Source of the DNA: DIGJ01 sp041739345
GTDB taxonomy: Bacteria; Bacillota; Clostridia; Lachnospirales; Lachnospiraceae
Assembly (NCBI GenBank): GCA_041739345.1
Contig: JBGSNZ010000014.1
Location: 1-64,000 of the forward strand
DNA length: 64,000 nucleotides
Direction of reading: 5' to 3'
Program-made: the position numbers and the translations under genes
The notes under the pieces: generated by a model
Told to the model about the DNA's origin: nothing
Databases searched by the model: none
Seen by the model: the letters and a program-made list of their open reading frames with translations, nothing else
Shown here: positions 52,863 to 61,556 of the stretch, piece by piece
Position numbering within the stretch: position 1 is the first letter of the stretch
Layout: each line of letters begins with the position of its first letter

Positions 52863-53534
52863 ATGAAGGTAGGCTTGATTTATACAAGCACAACCCCAGA
52901 GTTAATTTCACTTGTTGAGCAGGAAGTTAAAAAACAGCTTGGCAATGAGGTTGAAATGTGCAGTTTGCAAGATCCATCGGTATTGGCAGAAGCCAGAGAG
53001 GCTGGATACGTTACAACGACGGCTGCAGCAAGATTAATCAGTATGTATATGAAAGCTGCAATTGAAGGATGTGATGCAATGCTTAATCTTTGCTCTTCGG
53101 TTGGTGAAGTAGCTGACAGCGCACAAAATGCAGCAGACTACATAGGCGTCCCTATTGTTAGGGTAGATGAAGAGATGTGCCGAGAAGCAGTACGAAAAGG
53201 TGTACGAATTGGTGTTATGGCAACCTTACCTACTACATTAGAACCAACTAAAAACACCATTAAAAGAATGAGCCGAGAATGTGGAAAACATGTTGAATTG
53301 GTTGACTGCTTAGTAGAAGGAGCATTTGGTCTAAATCAAGATGAATTTAAAGCCCGTATGGCAGAAAGTGCAGGAGACATTGCAAATCAGGTAGATGTCA
53401 TCGTTTTTGCACAAGGAAGTATGGCATACTGCGAAGAATATATTGCGGATATGTATGGTAAAGTAGTTTTATCAAGTCCAAGATTTGGAGCAGCAGAACT
53501 TAAAAAGGCATTGATTAAAAAAGGAACTATGTAA
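52863..53534 (+). CDS. Asp/Glu-racemase-superfamily protein
   Basis: The 223-residue product has the two-domain fold of aspartate/glutamate racemases: VGLIYTSTTPELISLVEQE, first catalytic-site region LNLCSSVGEVAD with Cys, and RIGVMATLPTTLEPTKN. The second catalytic Cys position appears to be occupied by QGSMAYC, in which Cys is displaced. Such family members include isomerases and decarboxylases beside true racemases. Start 52863 follows AAGGAG. It leads the TRAP genes and probably acts on the imported acid or a derivative. Confidence 0.75.
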   Translation: MKVGLIYTSTTPELISLVEQEVKKQLGNEVEMCSLQDPSVLAEAREAGYVTTTAAARLISMYMKAAIEGCDAMLNLCSSVGEVADSAQNAADYIGVPIVRVDEEMCREAVRKGVRIGVMATLPTTLEPTKNTIKRMSRECGKHVELVDCLVEGAFGLNQDEFKARMAESAGDIANQVDVIVFAQGSMAYCEEYIADMYGKVVLSSPRFGAAELKKALIKKGTM

Positions 53535-53607
53535 AAACTATTAATAAGAAGCGAACCGAAGAAATGGGGAACGGTTTAGCATATAAAAGCAAAAGGAGAG
53601 AGTAAAG

Positions 53608-54687
53608 ATGAAAAGAAAAATTTTATCAGTAGCACTTGTGGTAGCAATGAGTTTGAGTTTAGTAGCATGCGGTGGTAGCAAAGACAGTGAAAGCGATACA
53701 GCTTCAACAAACACAGGAGATGCAACAACAGAGACTTCAACTGAAACAGAAACAGTAGATATGCCAGAGGTAACATTAAAACTTGGTTTTTCTACAAATG
53801 AAGAAGATCCTCGTGCAATTGCAGCACAGATATTTGCAGATGAAGTAAGCGAGAAAACAGGTGGAAAAGTTACCGTAGAATTATATCCATCTGGACAGCT
53901 TGGTGGAGATGCAGACTTAATTAACTCTATTTCATTAGATTCTGGTACCGTTGATATTATTATTACAGATGCTTCAAATTTTGCAACTTATGAGCCAAAG
54001 ATGGGTATTTCTGCTTTGCCATTCCAGTTTAATGATTTCGATGAGGCTTGGGCATTTATGGATAGCGATATTGAAGCAGAAGCAGAAAGTGGACTATTAG
54101 CACAAAATATGCGTGTTCTTTCTCATTACTGCAATGGTTTCCGTTGCGTAACAAGCAGTAAAGGCGCAGTTGAAACACCAGCTGATATGAAAGGATTACT
54201 AATCCGTACACCTGAAAACCCAGTTATCATGGCTACTATGACAGCACTTGGTGCAAATCCACAGCCATTATCCTTCGCAGAATTATATCAGGCATTACAG
54301 CAGGGCACCTATGATGCACAGGAAAATCCAATTCCAGTTATTTATAATAACAATTTGTTTGAAGTTCAGGAATATTTATCTGTAACAAATCATATTTACT
54401 CCGGAATGTGCTTTACTATTGCGGAAAGCAGCTGGCAGAAAATGAGTGCAGCGGAACAAGAAATTGTTCAGGCAGCAGCAACTTCATCTGCAGATGCAGA
54501 TCGTACATTAAATAAACAGCAGACTGAGGATTTAGTTTCTGCATTGGAAGAAAAAGGAATGAAGATTAACACTCCAGACTTAGCTCCATTTGCAGAAGCA
54601 ACCGCATCGGTACTTACTGATAATGCTGACACATATGGTGATTTAATTGACAAGTTAACACAGTGGAAAGCAGAGTACGAGAAATAA
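53608..54687 (+). CDS. dctP: TRAP transporter substrate-binding lipoprotein DctP
   Basis: The 359-residue product has a lipoprotein signal (MSLSLVACGGSKDSES), an acidic Thr/Glu-rich linker, and the DctP fold: LKLGFSTNEEDPRAIAAQIF, TVELYPSGQLGGDADLI, MKGLLIRTPENPVIMA (the Arg that binds the substrate carboxylate) and YDAQENPIPVIYNNNLFEVQEYL. TRAP proteins capture organic or sugar acids for sodium-driven uptake, consistent with the acid-sugar kinase in this locus. AGGAGAG precedes the start. Confidence 0.92.
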   Translation: MKRKILSVALVVAMSLSLVACGGSKDSESDTASTNTGDATTETSTETETVDMPEVTLKLGFSTNEEDPRAIAAQIFADEVSEKTGGKVTVELYPSGQLGGDADLINSISLDSGTVDIIITDASNFATYEPKMGISALPFQFNDFDEAWAFMDSDIEAEAESGLLAQNMRVLSHYCNGFRCVTSSKGAVETPADMKGLLIRTPENPVIMATMTALGANPQPLSFAELYQALQQGTYDAQENPIPVIYNNNLFEVQEYLSVTNHIYSGMCFTIAESSWQKMSAAEQEIVQAAATSSADADRTLNKQQTEDLVSALEEKGMKINTPDLAPFAEATASVLTDNADTYGDLIDKLTQWKAEYEK

Positions 54688-54704
54688 AATATGACTTATT
54701 TTTG

Positions 54705-54735
54705 TGGGGAGGCACGGGCATAACCTGCCTCTCCC
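54705..54735 (+). promoter_or_regulatory. intergenic stem-loop between dctP and dctQ
   Basis: GGGGAGGCA and TGCCTCTCCC pair with one bulge over a 12-base loop. No T tract follows. Such hairpins after binding-protein genes stabilise upstream mRNA and raise the amount of binding protein relative to the permease. Confidence 0.5.
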
Positions 54736-54779
54736 TATTTATGACTTGAGATCGTTCCTTAAGAAAGGAGTAATTAGTT

Positions 54780-55274
54780 ATGCTAAAGGCTAGAGAATGG
54801 ATGGATCGTATTTCAACCGCCATATCTGCATCCATGTGTGCAGTAATGATGATTATCCTATTATGCAATGTTATATTACGATATTTACCAGGAATAGGTG
54901 GTTTCAGATGGTATATGGAATCCAGTCAGTATTTGAATGTTTGGGCAATGTTTATCATTGGAGCGCAGATATCAGTAAAGGGTACTCATTTACGTGTAGA
55001 AGTTATTGATACAATTGTTTCAAAATCAAAAATGGCAAAAAATATTGTAAAGGTTTTAAATAGTGCAACAATTATTTTGTTTTATAGTATTAGTGCATAT
55101 GCTGGTTTCGAATTAGCAACAAAAGCAAAACAGGCAGTATCTACAATGCCTGAATTTACAATGGGGCAGGTATATATGATGATTCCTATTGCATGTACCA
55201 TTTGTGCTATTGCTGCATTTATTGATATGTTAATAGTCATAACCGATAAAATGGAAGGAGGAGTAAAGGCATGA
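54780..55274 (+). CDS. dctQ: TRAP transporter small permease DctQ
   Basis: The 164-residue product has four membrane helices, with the DctQ pattern (MIILLCNVILRYLPGIGGFRWYME, LNVWAMFIIGAQISVKGTHLRVEVID). It is the small subunit that bridges DctP and DctM. Its stop overlaps the dctM start by four bases. Confidence 0.9.
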   Translation: MLKAREWMDRISTAISASMCAVMMIILLCNVILRYLPGIGGFRWYMESSQYLNVWAMFIIGAQISVKGTHLRVEVIDTIVSKSKMAKNIVKVLNSATIILFYSISAYAGFELATKAKQAVSTMPEFTMGQVYMMIPIACTICAIAAFIDMLIVITDKMEGGVKA

Positions 55275-56548
55275 TCGCTTGGTTATTAATTTCTTTCTTT
55301 GTACTACTTTTTTTAGGAGTTCCAATTGCTATGGCACTAGGATTGTCAGCCATGGGAGGAATATTTTTCCTGGATGGTGGAAACACGGTAACAATTGCTC
55401 AACGTATGTTTGAAGGAATGAACAGTTTTACATTACTTGCAATTCCTCTTTTTACCTTTGCTGGATTTACCATGAGTAAAGGTGGTATTTCAAAGCGATT
55501 AATGGATTTTTGTTATTCTATCGTAGGTCATATTTATGGTGGACTTGCGCATGTAAATGTTCTTTCTTCTATGATTTTTGCGGGGATTTCAGGATCTGCT
55601 GTAGCGGATACCGCAGGTGTGTCTGGGATGTTCATGCCAGAGATGGTAAAGAAAGGATATTCCAAAAAATTTACAGTTGCAGTAACTGCAATTTCATCAA
55701 CTATTGGAATTGTCATTCCACCATCGATTCCGATGGTAGTAATTGCAGGTATTTGTGGTGTTTCCACTGGTAAATTATTTTTGGGAGGCATCATTCCTGG
55801 AATTATACTTGGTACTACACAAATGATTGTTCCTTATTTCATTGCAAAAAAAGAAGGTGTTCCAAGAGAACCTGGAAAATTTACGATCAAGCCGGTTTTT
55901 ATCGGATTAAAAGAAAGCTGGCCTGCATTATTGATGCCAATTATTATCGTGGGATCAATAACAACAGGTATTGTTAGTTCGACAGAAGCTGGAGTCATTG
56001 CCGTTGTTTATGGTCTGTTTGCAGGTGGTGTTGTTTATCGTGAATTGAAATGGGAAGATATCAAATTTGCTATTTGTGAGACAGTACGTACAAGTGGTAA
56101 GATTTTCGTTGTTATCGGTACGGCAAAACTTTACACGGTTATGCTTACAACCGCTGGATTTGACAAATGGATTGCAGCAAAAATGATTGGTATTTCTACA
56201 AATCCTACTGTAATCTTGATTATAATTTTATTATTGTTCTTCGTTGTAACAATGTTTATGGAATCCATTGCAACATTGACCCTTTTCATGCCAATTCTTT
56301 TCCCTATTGCCACAAGCGTAGGAATCGATCCAATCGTACTGGGGGTAATGATTACGGTAGTTATTGGAGTAGGGTTAGTAACACCACCAGTAGGTATGTG
56401 TATCTATGTTGCGTGTGATTTGATGGATGTAAGGGTTGGTGAGGTATTCCCAACACTAATACCTTACTTGATAGGTACTTTAATATGTATTATTCTGTTT
56501 ATTATTTTTCCACAAATAATAACACTTCCGACCATGCTGATGGGATAG
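55271..56548 (+). CDS. dctM: TRAP transporter large permease DctM
   Basis: The 425-residue product has about twelve helices and the DctM motifs: FLGVPIAMALGLSAMGGIFF, MFEGMNSFTLLAIPLFTFAG, GISGSAVADTAGVSGMFMPEM, IGIVIPPSIPMVVIAGI and PVGMCIYVACDLMDV. It is the sodium-coupled channel subunit. dctP, dctQ and dctM are complete and in order, so a full TRAP system is encoded. Confidence 0.94.
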   Translation: MIAWLLISFFVLLFLGVPIAMALGLSAMGGIFFLDGGNTVTIAQRMFEGMNSFTLLAIPLFTFAGFTMSKGGISKRLMDFCYSIVGHIYGGLAHVNVLSSMIFAGISGSAVADTAGVSGMFMPEMVKKGYSKKFTVAVTAISSTIGIVIPPSIPMVVIAGICGVSTGKLFLGGIIPGIILGTTQMIVPYFIAKKEGVPREPGKFTIKPVFIGLKESWPALLMPIIIVGSITTGIVSSTEAGVIAVVYGLFAGGVVYRELKWEDIKFAICETVRTSGKIFVVIGTAKLYTVMLTTAGFDKWIAAKMIGISTNPTVILIIILLLFFVVTMFMESIATLTLFMPILFPIATSVGIDPIVLGVMITVVIGVGLVTPPVGMCIYVACDLMDVRVGEVFPTLIPYLIGTLICIILFIIFPQIITLPTMLMG

Positions 56549-56585
56549 CCACACAATTTTAAATCTGGTATAATATAAAAAACTT

Positions 56586-56615
56586 TTGTAGTATAATTGG
56601 TTTATTATACTACAA
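56586..56615. promoter_or_regulatory. palindromic operator upstream of gntR gene
   Basis: TTGTAGTATAAT (56586-56597) and ATTATACTACAA (56604-56615) are perfect 12-bp inverted arms with a 6-base spacer, 29 bases before the regulator start. A TATAAT lies at 56569-56574 just upstream. The palindrome fits an autoregulatory FadR/GntR-type site. Confidence 0.65.
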
Positions 56616-56644
56616 GAGTAAATCAGATACGGGGGGTACTGAAA

Positions 56645-57349
56645 ATGGTAAATAAGGATATAGAAAATGGACCCAAGAAATCGGTTGTAGACAGGGTAAT
56701 GGATGGAATTATCTCTGATATCATAGAAGGCAGACTGGGACCGGGAGATCAGCTCCCTACTGAGATGGAGTTGTGTAAGCAGTTTAGTGCAGGACGCAAT
56801 TCTGTAAGAGAGGCAATTAAGAAACTGGAAGCAAATGGTGTCGTATATATTAGGAGAGCAGATGGCACTTTTGTATGTGAGACTTATAATAGAAAAATAT
56901 TGGATCCGATGTTGTATAGTATTATTTTACAGAAAAACAGCTGGAGGGATTTTGTAGAACTACGTTCCGTAATTGATATAGGTACATTAAATGTCATTAT
57001 TGAAGAGACGAAGCCGGGTGAAAAGTTTCCAATACTTCGTGATATTTTAGCTGAAATGAAAGAAGAAATGAGTAAGAAAAAACCATCGGTTGATAAAATA
57101 ATGGAATTAGATACGCAGTTTCATGGAGAAATCGCAGCAAAAGCCCATAATGCACAACTGGTTACAATAACAGAATATATTACCAGATTAACAATTCCTT
57201 CTAGAAAGCAGACCGTTTGCGAAGTTTTAAAACATGGTGATAAAGAAAATTTCATCAATCTGCATAAACAAATGCTTGAAGTGGTTGAAAAGCAGCAAAA
57301 GGATAAAATTGTGCAGACAGTTTTAGACCATTATGTATATTGGAAATAA
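56645..57349 (+). CDS. GntR regulator, FadR/FCD subfamily
   Basis: The 234-residue product has a winged helix (residues about 12-80: DIIEGRLGPGDQLPTEMELCKQF, NSVREAIKKLEANGVVYIRR) and an all-helical FCD effector domain (residues 95-230, with conserved DTQFHGEIA and LHKQMLEVVEK). FCD regulators bind small carboxylates or fatty-acid-like ligands and control their catabolic genes. Start 56645 follows GGGGGG. It lies between TRAP genes and metabolic genes, and the palindrome at 56586 is its probable site. Confidence 0.9.
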   Translation: MVNKDIENGPKKSVVDRVMDGIISDIIEGRLGPGDQLPTEMELCKQFSAGRNSVREAIKKLEANGVVYIRRADGTFVCETYNRKILDPMLYSIILQKNSWRDFVELRSVIDIGTLNVIIEETKPGEKFPILRDILAEMKEEMSKKKPSVDKIMELDTQFHGEIAAKAHNAQLVTITEYITRLTIPSRKQTVCEVLKHGDKENFINLHKQMLEVVEKQQKDKIVQTVLDHYVYWK

Positions 57350-57368
57350 TAGATAGGAGTTTTCTAAG

Positions 57369-58193
57369 ATGAAAAAAATTATGATTTCCGTAGCACCTGT
57401 GGCTGCCACAGATATTCTTATTAATCCAAGGGCAATTGCAAGGGATGTAATTGAATGCTATAAGTATGGTGCATCTATGGTACATCTTCACGTACGGGAT
57501 TTAAATGGGCAGTTGACACCAGATCTTAGTTTATTAGAAGAAACCGTCCAATATATCCGTGAGGGATGTGATATTGTCGTCGAAATTTCAACTGGCGGTG
57601 TTTCGAACCTGACCATTGAGGAGCGATGTCAACCTTGCTATGCACCTTTTGTAGAGGCAAACAGCTTAAATGTTGGTTCTGTAAATTTAGGAGAAGCAGT
57701 ATACCAAAATCCCATAAAGGATGTGCGTTTTTGTGTACAGCAAATACTTGAAAATAATAAGAGACCTGAAATAGAAGTTTTTGAAGTAGGAATGATTAAT
57801 ACCGTGCGCGAATTGGCAGAGCAGTTTGACTTTGTAAAACCAATTCTTTTTGCACTTGTTTTTGGACACGGTGGCGAAATGCCAGCAACGGTACCCGCCC
57901 TAAGACATATGATTGATGGCTTGTATGAAAATTTTCCAAATAAGGAAGATGTGTTATGGGGATATACCCAGGCACACAGACAAGACTTTGAAATGGTGAA
58001 GGTGGCACTTGATATGGGAGCTAGCAGCGTACGTATTGGTTTCGAAGATTCCGATTTTATAGCACCTGGAGTAAGAGTAGATAATAATGCTGCATTGATT
58101 CTAGAGGTAGCAGATATCATAAAGTCAAAAAGTATGATGCCTATGACACCAAATGAAGTGCGTGCCATGATGCAAATACCACCCTTACGCTAA
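57369..58193 (+). CDS. BKACE-family (DUF849) beta-keto acid cleavage enzyme
   Basis: The 274-residue product has the TIM-barrel motifs of the BKACE/DUF849 family: zinc-site His pair (VHLHVRDLNG), NSLNVGSVNLG, LFALVFGHGGEMPATVPAL, SVRIGFEDSDFI and AALILEVADIIKS. The family condenses a beta-keto acid with acetyl-CoA to give acetoacetate and a new acyl-CoA. No encapsulation helix is seen at either end. It is in the same operon as the aldolase, so a keto-acid intermediate is likely in the pathway. Confidence 0.88.
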   Translation: MKKIMISVAPVAATDILINPRAIARDVIECYKYGASMVHLHVRDLNGQLTPDLSLLEETVQYIREGCDIVVEISTGGVSNLTIEERCQPCYAPFVEANSLNVGSVNLGEAVYQNPIKDVRFCVQQILENNKRPEIEVFEVGMINTVRELAEQFDFVKPILFALVFGHGGEMPATVPALRHMIDGLYENFPNKEDVLWGYTQAHRQDFEMVKVALDMGASSVRIGFEDSDFIAPGVRVDNNAALILEVADIIKSKSMMPMTPNEVRAMMQIPPLR

Positions 58194-58222
58194 GCATAGA
58201 TTCAGGGAAAAGAGAGGTAGTT

Positions 58223-59122
58223 ATGGTAATACAAGGTATAAAGTATCCTTCTGATTTTGAAGCGAAAAAAGCAATGATTGATGTTGCGAAACGACTAAAT
58301 GAAAAAGGTTATGCAATTGGCGGAGATGGAAGTCTTAGTGTAAGAGTTGGTCCCAATGCAATCTGGATTACCGTAGCAGGTGCAGACAAGGGAGCTTTAG
58401 CACAAGATATGATGGTCCGCATTGATATGAACGGAAAACAGATGATGAGTGCAAATCCACGACAGTTACCAGATGATTTGCCCATTCATTTAAATGTATA
58501 TGCGGAAAATGATAAAGTGCAGTGTGTAGCACATACGTATCCACCAATGGCAAATGTTATGGCAATTCGTGGTATAAATGTAGAAAGTGCAGGATTTTCA
58601 CCTGCAGTTAGAGCAATGGGAAGTGTCCAAGTCATTGATGCATCCAACAAAGATGCTGCAGCACAGAAAGTAGCACTGCTTTGTAAAACAGAAAATGGTG
58701 TGCTTTTACAAAATGACGGATGCATGTTTTGGGGAACGACCGTTATGGAGGCTTTTCATAGAGTAGAGGCGGTAGAATACTATGCAAAGGTTACTTCTAA
58801 GCTTAAAGGTAGGATGTCTGTAAATTCTTATGTAAGCAATACGGCACCATTACAGACGCAAATTAAAGTGCAAAATGTAACAGTTTCGGATGCAGATGTC
58901 GTAAAAATAAACAATTTAAATGGAGTAACATCAATTGTAAAACCAATGGGAAAATCATATGAATCACCAAAACCGGCAACGAAACCAAAGCCTACAACGG
59001 CACTAAAACCTGCAACAATAAGTTATACAACTGGAAATCAGGAGTCGAATACTCCAGTTATGGTTAAAGATGCGGTTATGCAGGAAGTTGTAAGAAGAGT
59101 GATGATGAATCTAAGTAAATAG
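58223..59122 (+). CDS. class II aldolase/adducin-like enzyme with encapsulation helix
   Basis: The 299-residue product has the class II aldolase fold over residues 1-200 (AKRLNEKGYAIGGDGSLSVRVG, LPIHLNVYAENDKVQCVAHTYPPMANVM, a zinc-His-type site, and EAFHRVEAVEYYAKVT). A flexible Pro/Thr/Lys linker (residues about 245-270) follows, then a C-terminal amphipathic helix (VMQEVVRRVMMNLSK), the usual form of a BMC encapsulation peptide. Retro-aldol or decarboxylation of an acid sugar (or its phosphate) would release an aldehyde for the next enzyme. The exact reaction is unknown. Confidence 0.85.
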   Translation: MVIQGIKYPSDFEAKKAMIDVAKRLNEKGYAIGGDGSLSVRVGPNAIWITVAGADKGALAQDMMVRIDMNGKQMMSANPRQLPDDLPIHLNVYAENDKVQCVAHTYPPMANVMAIRGINVESAGFSPAVRAMGSVQVIDASNKDAAAQKVALLCKTENGVLLQNDGCMFWGTTVMEAFHRVEAVEYYAKVTSKLKGRMSVNSYVSNTAPLQTQIKVQNVTVSDADVVKINNLNGVTSIVKPMGKSYESPKPATKPKPTTALKPATISYTTGNQESNTPVMVKDAVMQEVVRRVMMNLSK

Positions 59123-59139
59123 TGAAAGGACAGGATACC

Positions 59140-60585
59140 ATGGATATTAGTTCGCAGGAGATTGAGGAAATTGTTAGAAAAGTAATTTCTGGAATCCATC
59201 CAGCTACAGATGTTACACCTACAGTATCTGCTATATCAGCTCCTTCATATTCTTTGGAATATGGTGTGTTTGATAAGGCAGACGATGCAGTAGATGCTGC
59301 TTGGATGGCACAAAGAGAATGGGTTACAAATTATAAAGTGGAAGACAGACATCGAGTTGTAGAGGCAATCCGAAGATGTGCAAGAGAACATATTGAAGAA
59401 TGGTGTCACAAAATTATAGAAGAAACACAGATGGGACGCTACGAGGATAAACTAGAAAAACATCTGGCAGTAATTAATAAAACACCTGGACCAGAATGCC
59501 TTAATACAGAGGCAATCAGTGGGGATACCGGATTAATGATTGAAGAATACGCACCATTTGGTGTTATTTGTTCTATCACTCCTACTACGAACCCTACGGA
59601 AACGATTATAAATAACACAATAAGTATGATTTCTGGTGGAAACTCCGTTGTATTCAATGTTCATCCGAGAGCAAAAAGAGTCTGCGCAGACTGTGTACAG
59701 GTTTTGAATAAAGCAATTGTGGATGCTGGTGGGCCAAAAAATTTGATTACGATGCTTCGTGAGCCGACTATGGATTCGGTTGATAAACTTGCTGCAAACA
59801 AAAAGATTCGTTTGATGGCAGGTACCGGTGGAATGGGTATGGTGGATGCACTACTTCGAAGTGGAAAAAAATGCATCGGTGCAGGAGCAGGAAATCCTCC
59901 AGTTATTGTAGATGAAACGGCAGATGTTGAACTGGCTGCAAAAAAGATTTATGAAGGAGCTTCGTTTGATAATAATATTCTTTGCTTTGCTGAAAAAGAA
60001 GCTTTTGTAGTTAATCCAAACTATGAAGGATTTATCCATAACATGAAGAAACAGGGTGCTTACATATTAAATAATACACAGGTCGAACAATTAGTAAGAA
60101 TCTGCTTACAGCCAAAGAAAAATGAACAAGGCTATGAAGTAAATAAAAAATGGGTTGGTCAAGATGCAACGCTTATTTTAGCTGAAATTGGAGTGACTGG
60201 TGTAGATAATTGCAGACTAGCTATTTGTGAAGTACCAGCAGATCATCCATTTGTATTAGTCGAGCAGATGATGCCAATTCTTCCGATTGTTCGCTGCAAT
60301 TCATTTGAGGAAGCAATGGAAAAGGCATTGATTGCAGAAGATGGTAATCGTCATACATCTTCTATTTTTAGTAAAGATGTGAATCATATGACTCAGTTTG
60401 CAAGAATAATTGAAACCACAATATATGTAAAAAACAGTTGTACCAAAGCAGGAGTTGGTATCGGTGGAGAAGGAAACTGTACTATGACCATAGCAGGACC
60501 TACCGGAGAAGGTATCACCAGTGCAAAGAGCTTTTGTCGCCGTCGTCGTTGCATGTTAGCAGAAGGCGGACTACGAATCATCTAA
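59140..60585 (+). CDS. CoA-acylating aldehyde dehydrogenase, BMC type
   Basis: The 481-residue product matches PduP/EutE enzymes: APFGVICSITPTTNPTETIINN, LMAGTGGMGMVDALLRSGKK, GAGAGNPPVIVDETADVELAA and the active-site Cys in FDNNILCFAEKEAF. The N-terminal helix (MDISSQEIEEIVRKVISGI) is a typical encapsulation peptide. It converts an aldehyde, NAD+ and CoA into acyl-CoA and NADH within the shell. The start at 59140 restores the standard peptide; an upstream GTG is less likely. Confidence 0.94.
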   Translation: MDISSQEIEEIVRKVISGIHPATDVTPTVSAISAPSYSLEYGVFDKADDAVDAAWMAQREWVTNYKVEDRHRVVEAIRRCAREHIEEWCHKIIEETQMGRYEDKLEKHLAVINKTPGPECLNTEAISGDTGLMIEEYAPFGVICSITPTTNPTETIINNTISMISGGNSVVFNVHPRAKRVCADCVQVLNKAIVDAGGPKNLITMLREPTMDSVDKLAANKKIRLMAGTGGMGMVDALLRSGKKCIGAGAGNPPVIVDETADVELAAKKIYEGASFDNNILCFAEKEAFVVNPNYEGFIHNMKKQGAYILNNTQVEQLVRICLQPKKNEQGYEVNKKWVGQDATLILAEIGVTGVDNCRLAICEVPADHPFVLVEQMMPILPIVRCNSFEEAMEKALIAEDGNRHTSSIFSKDVNHMTQFARIIETTIYVKNSCTKAGVGIGGEGNCTMTIAGPTGEGITSAKSFCRRRRCMLAEGGLRII

Positions 60586-60600
60586 TAGGAGGAAAGAGAT

Positions 60601-60885
60601 ATGCTAAGAGCAATTGGATTTATTGAAACGAATGGTTTAGTAGGAAATATTGAGGCAACGGATGCTATGTTAAAAGCTGCTGATGTGGAATTCGTAGGAT
60701 CAGAAACGATAGGAGCAGGACTTGTTTGCGTTGTTGTAACTGGAGAGGTTGGAGCAGTCAAAGCAGCCACCGAAGCAGGAGCAGAGGCAGCATCCAGAGT
60801 TGGCGAACTTGTTAGTGTACATGTAATTGCAAGACCACACGACGATTTAATAAAAATTATGCCACCCAAAGGACCAGCAGCATAG
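60601..60885 (+). CDS. BMC-H shell protein, type A copy 1
   Basis: The 94-residue product is a single BMC domain of the EutM/PduA kind (AIGFIETNGLVGNIEATDAM, GEVGAVKAATEAGAEAASRV, SVHVIARPH). It forms hexameric tiles of the shell with a central pore for the pathway substrates. It is the first of four shell genes that form an A-B-A-B order, and is nearly the same as the product of the gene at 61246. Confidence 0.95.
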   Translation: MLRAIGFIETNGLVGNIEATDAMLKAADVEFVGSETIGAGLVCVVVTGEVGAVKAATEAGAEAASRVGELVSVHVIARPHDDLIKIMPPKGPAA

Positions 60886-60912
60886 GGTAGAATCGAAAGG
60901 AGATCGCTTATT

Positions 60913-61215
60913 ATGTCAGATGTTAAAATAGAATCTAGAAAATTACAGGCACTTGGAATGGTAGAAACCTATGGTTTGACTGCAAGCTTCGAGGCAGCAG
61001 ATGCAATGTTAAAGGCAGCAGATGTATCTTTAGTAGGACAGGAAAAAATCGGAGCAGGACTTGTAACAGTATTCGTAGAAGGTGATGTTGGAGCAGTCAA
61101 AGCGGCAACGGAAGCAGGAAGCGAAGCCGCATCCAGAATTGGTAAAGTAGTTAGTGTACATGTCATTCCACGACCTCATGGAGGCGTTGGTGAGTGTATG
61201 CCAAACTTATTTTAG
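60913..61215 (+). CDS. BMC-H shell protein, type B copy 1
   Basis: The 100-residue product has one BMC domain preceded by an N-terminal extension (SDVKIESRK). Motifs: LQALGMVETYGLTASFEAAD, GQEKIGAGLVTVFVEGDVGA, SVHVIPRPHGG. It is nearly identical to the product of the gene at 61557 and clearly different from the A type. It likely forms hexamers with a different pore. Confidence 0.95.
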   Translation: MSDVKIESRKLQALGMVETYGLTASFEAADAMLKAADVSLVGQEKIGAGLVTVFVEGDVGAVKAATEAGSEAASRIGKVVSVHVIPRPHGGVGECMPNLF

Positions 61216-61245
61216 ATATCGGATGAGAAAATGGAGGATATCAGG

Positions 61246-61530
61246 ATGAAAGCAATTGGATTTATTGAAACAAAAGGATTAGTGGGAAACATTGAAGCAA
61301 CCGATGCCATGTTAAAATCAGCCGATGTAGAATTTGTAGGATCTGAAACAATTGGAGCAGGACTTGTGTGCGTTGTAGTCACCGGAGAAGTTGGTGCAGT
61401 CAAGGCAGCCACAGAGACAGGGGCAGAAGCCGCATCTCGCATTGGAGAATTAGTAAGTGTGCATGTCATCGCAAGACCACATACTGATCTAGTAAGTATT
61501 CTTCCCAAAAAAGGACCAGCAAGTAAATAG
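61246..61530 (+). CDS. BMC-H shell protein, type A copy 2
   Basis: The 94-residue product (MKAIGFIETKGLVGNIEA) differs from A copy 1 at only about a dozen positions, mostly near the C-terminus (HTDLVSILPKKGPASK). Start 61246 follows GGAGGATATC; an earlier in-frame ATG at 61231 is unlikely. The pair A2-B2 appears to be a duplication of A1-B1. Confidence 0.95.
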   Translation: MKAIGFIETKGLVGNIEATDAMLKSADVEFVGSETIGAGLVCVVVTGEVGAVKAATETGAEAASRIGELVSVHVIARPHTDLVSILPKKGPASK

Positions 61531-61556
61531 AAATTTTATATAAGGAGTGAAAAAAT

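Noticed and set aside
57638..58168. Long minus-strand frame of 176 codons over the BKACE gene
   Set aside because: It is antisense to a strong gene, has no plausible ribosome binding site, and its translation matches no family.
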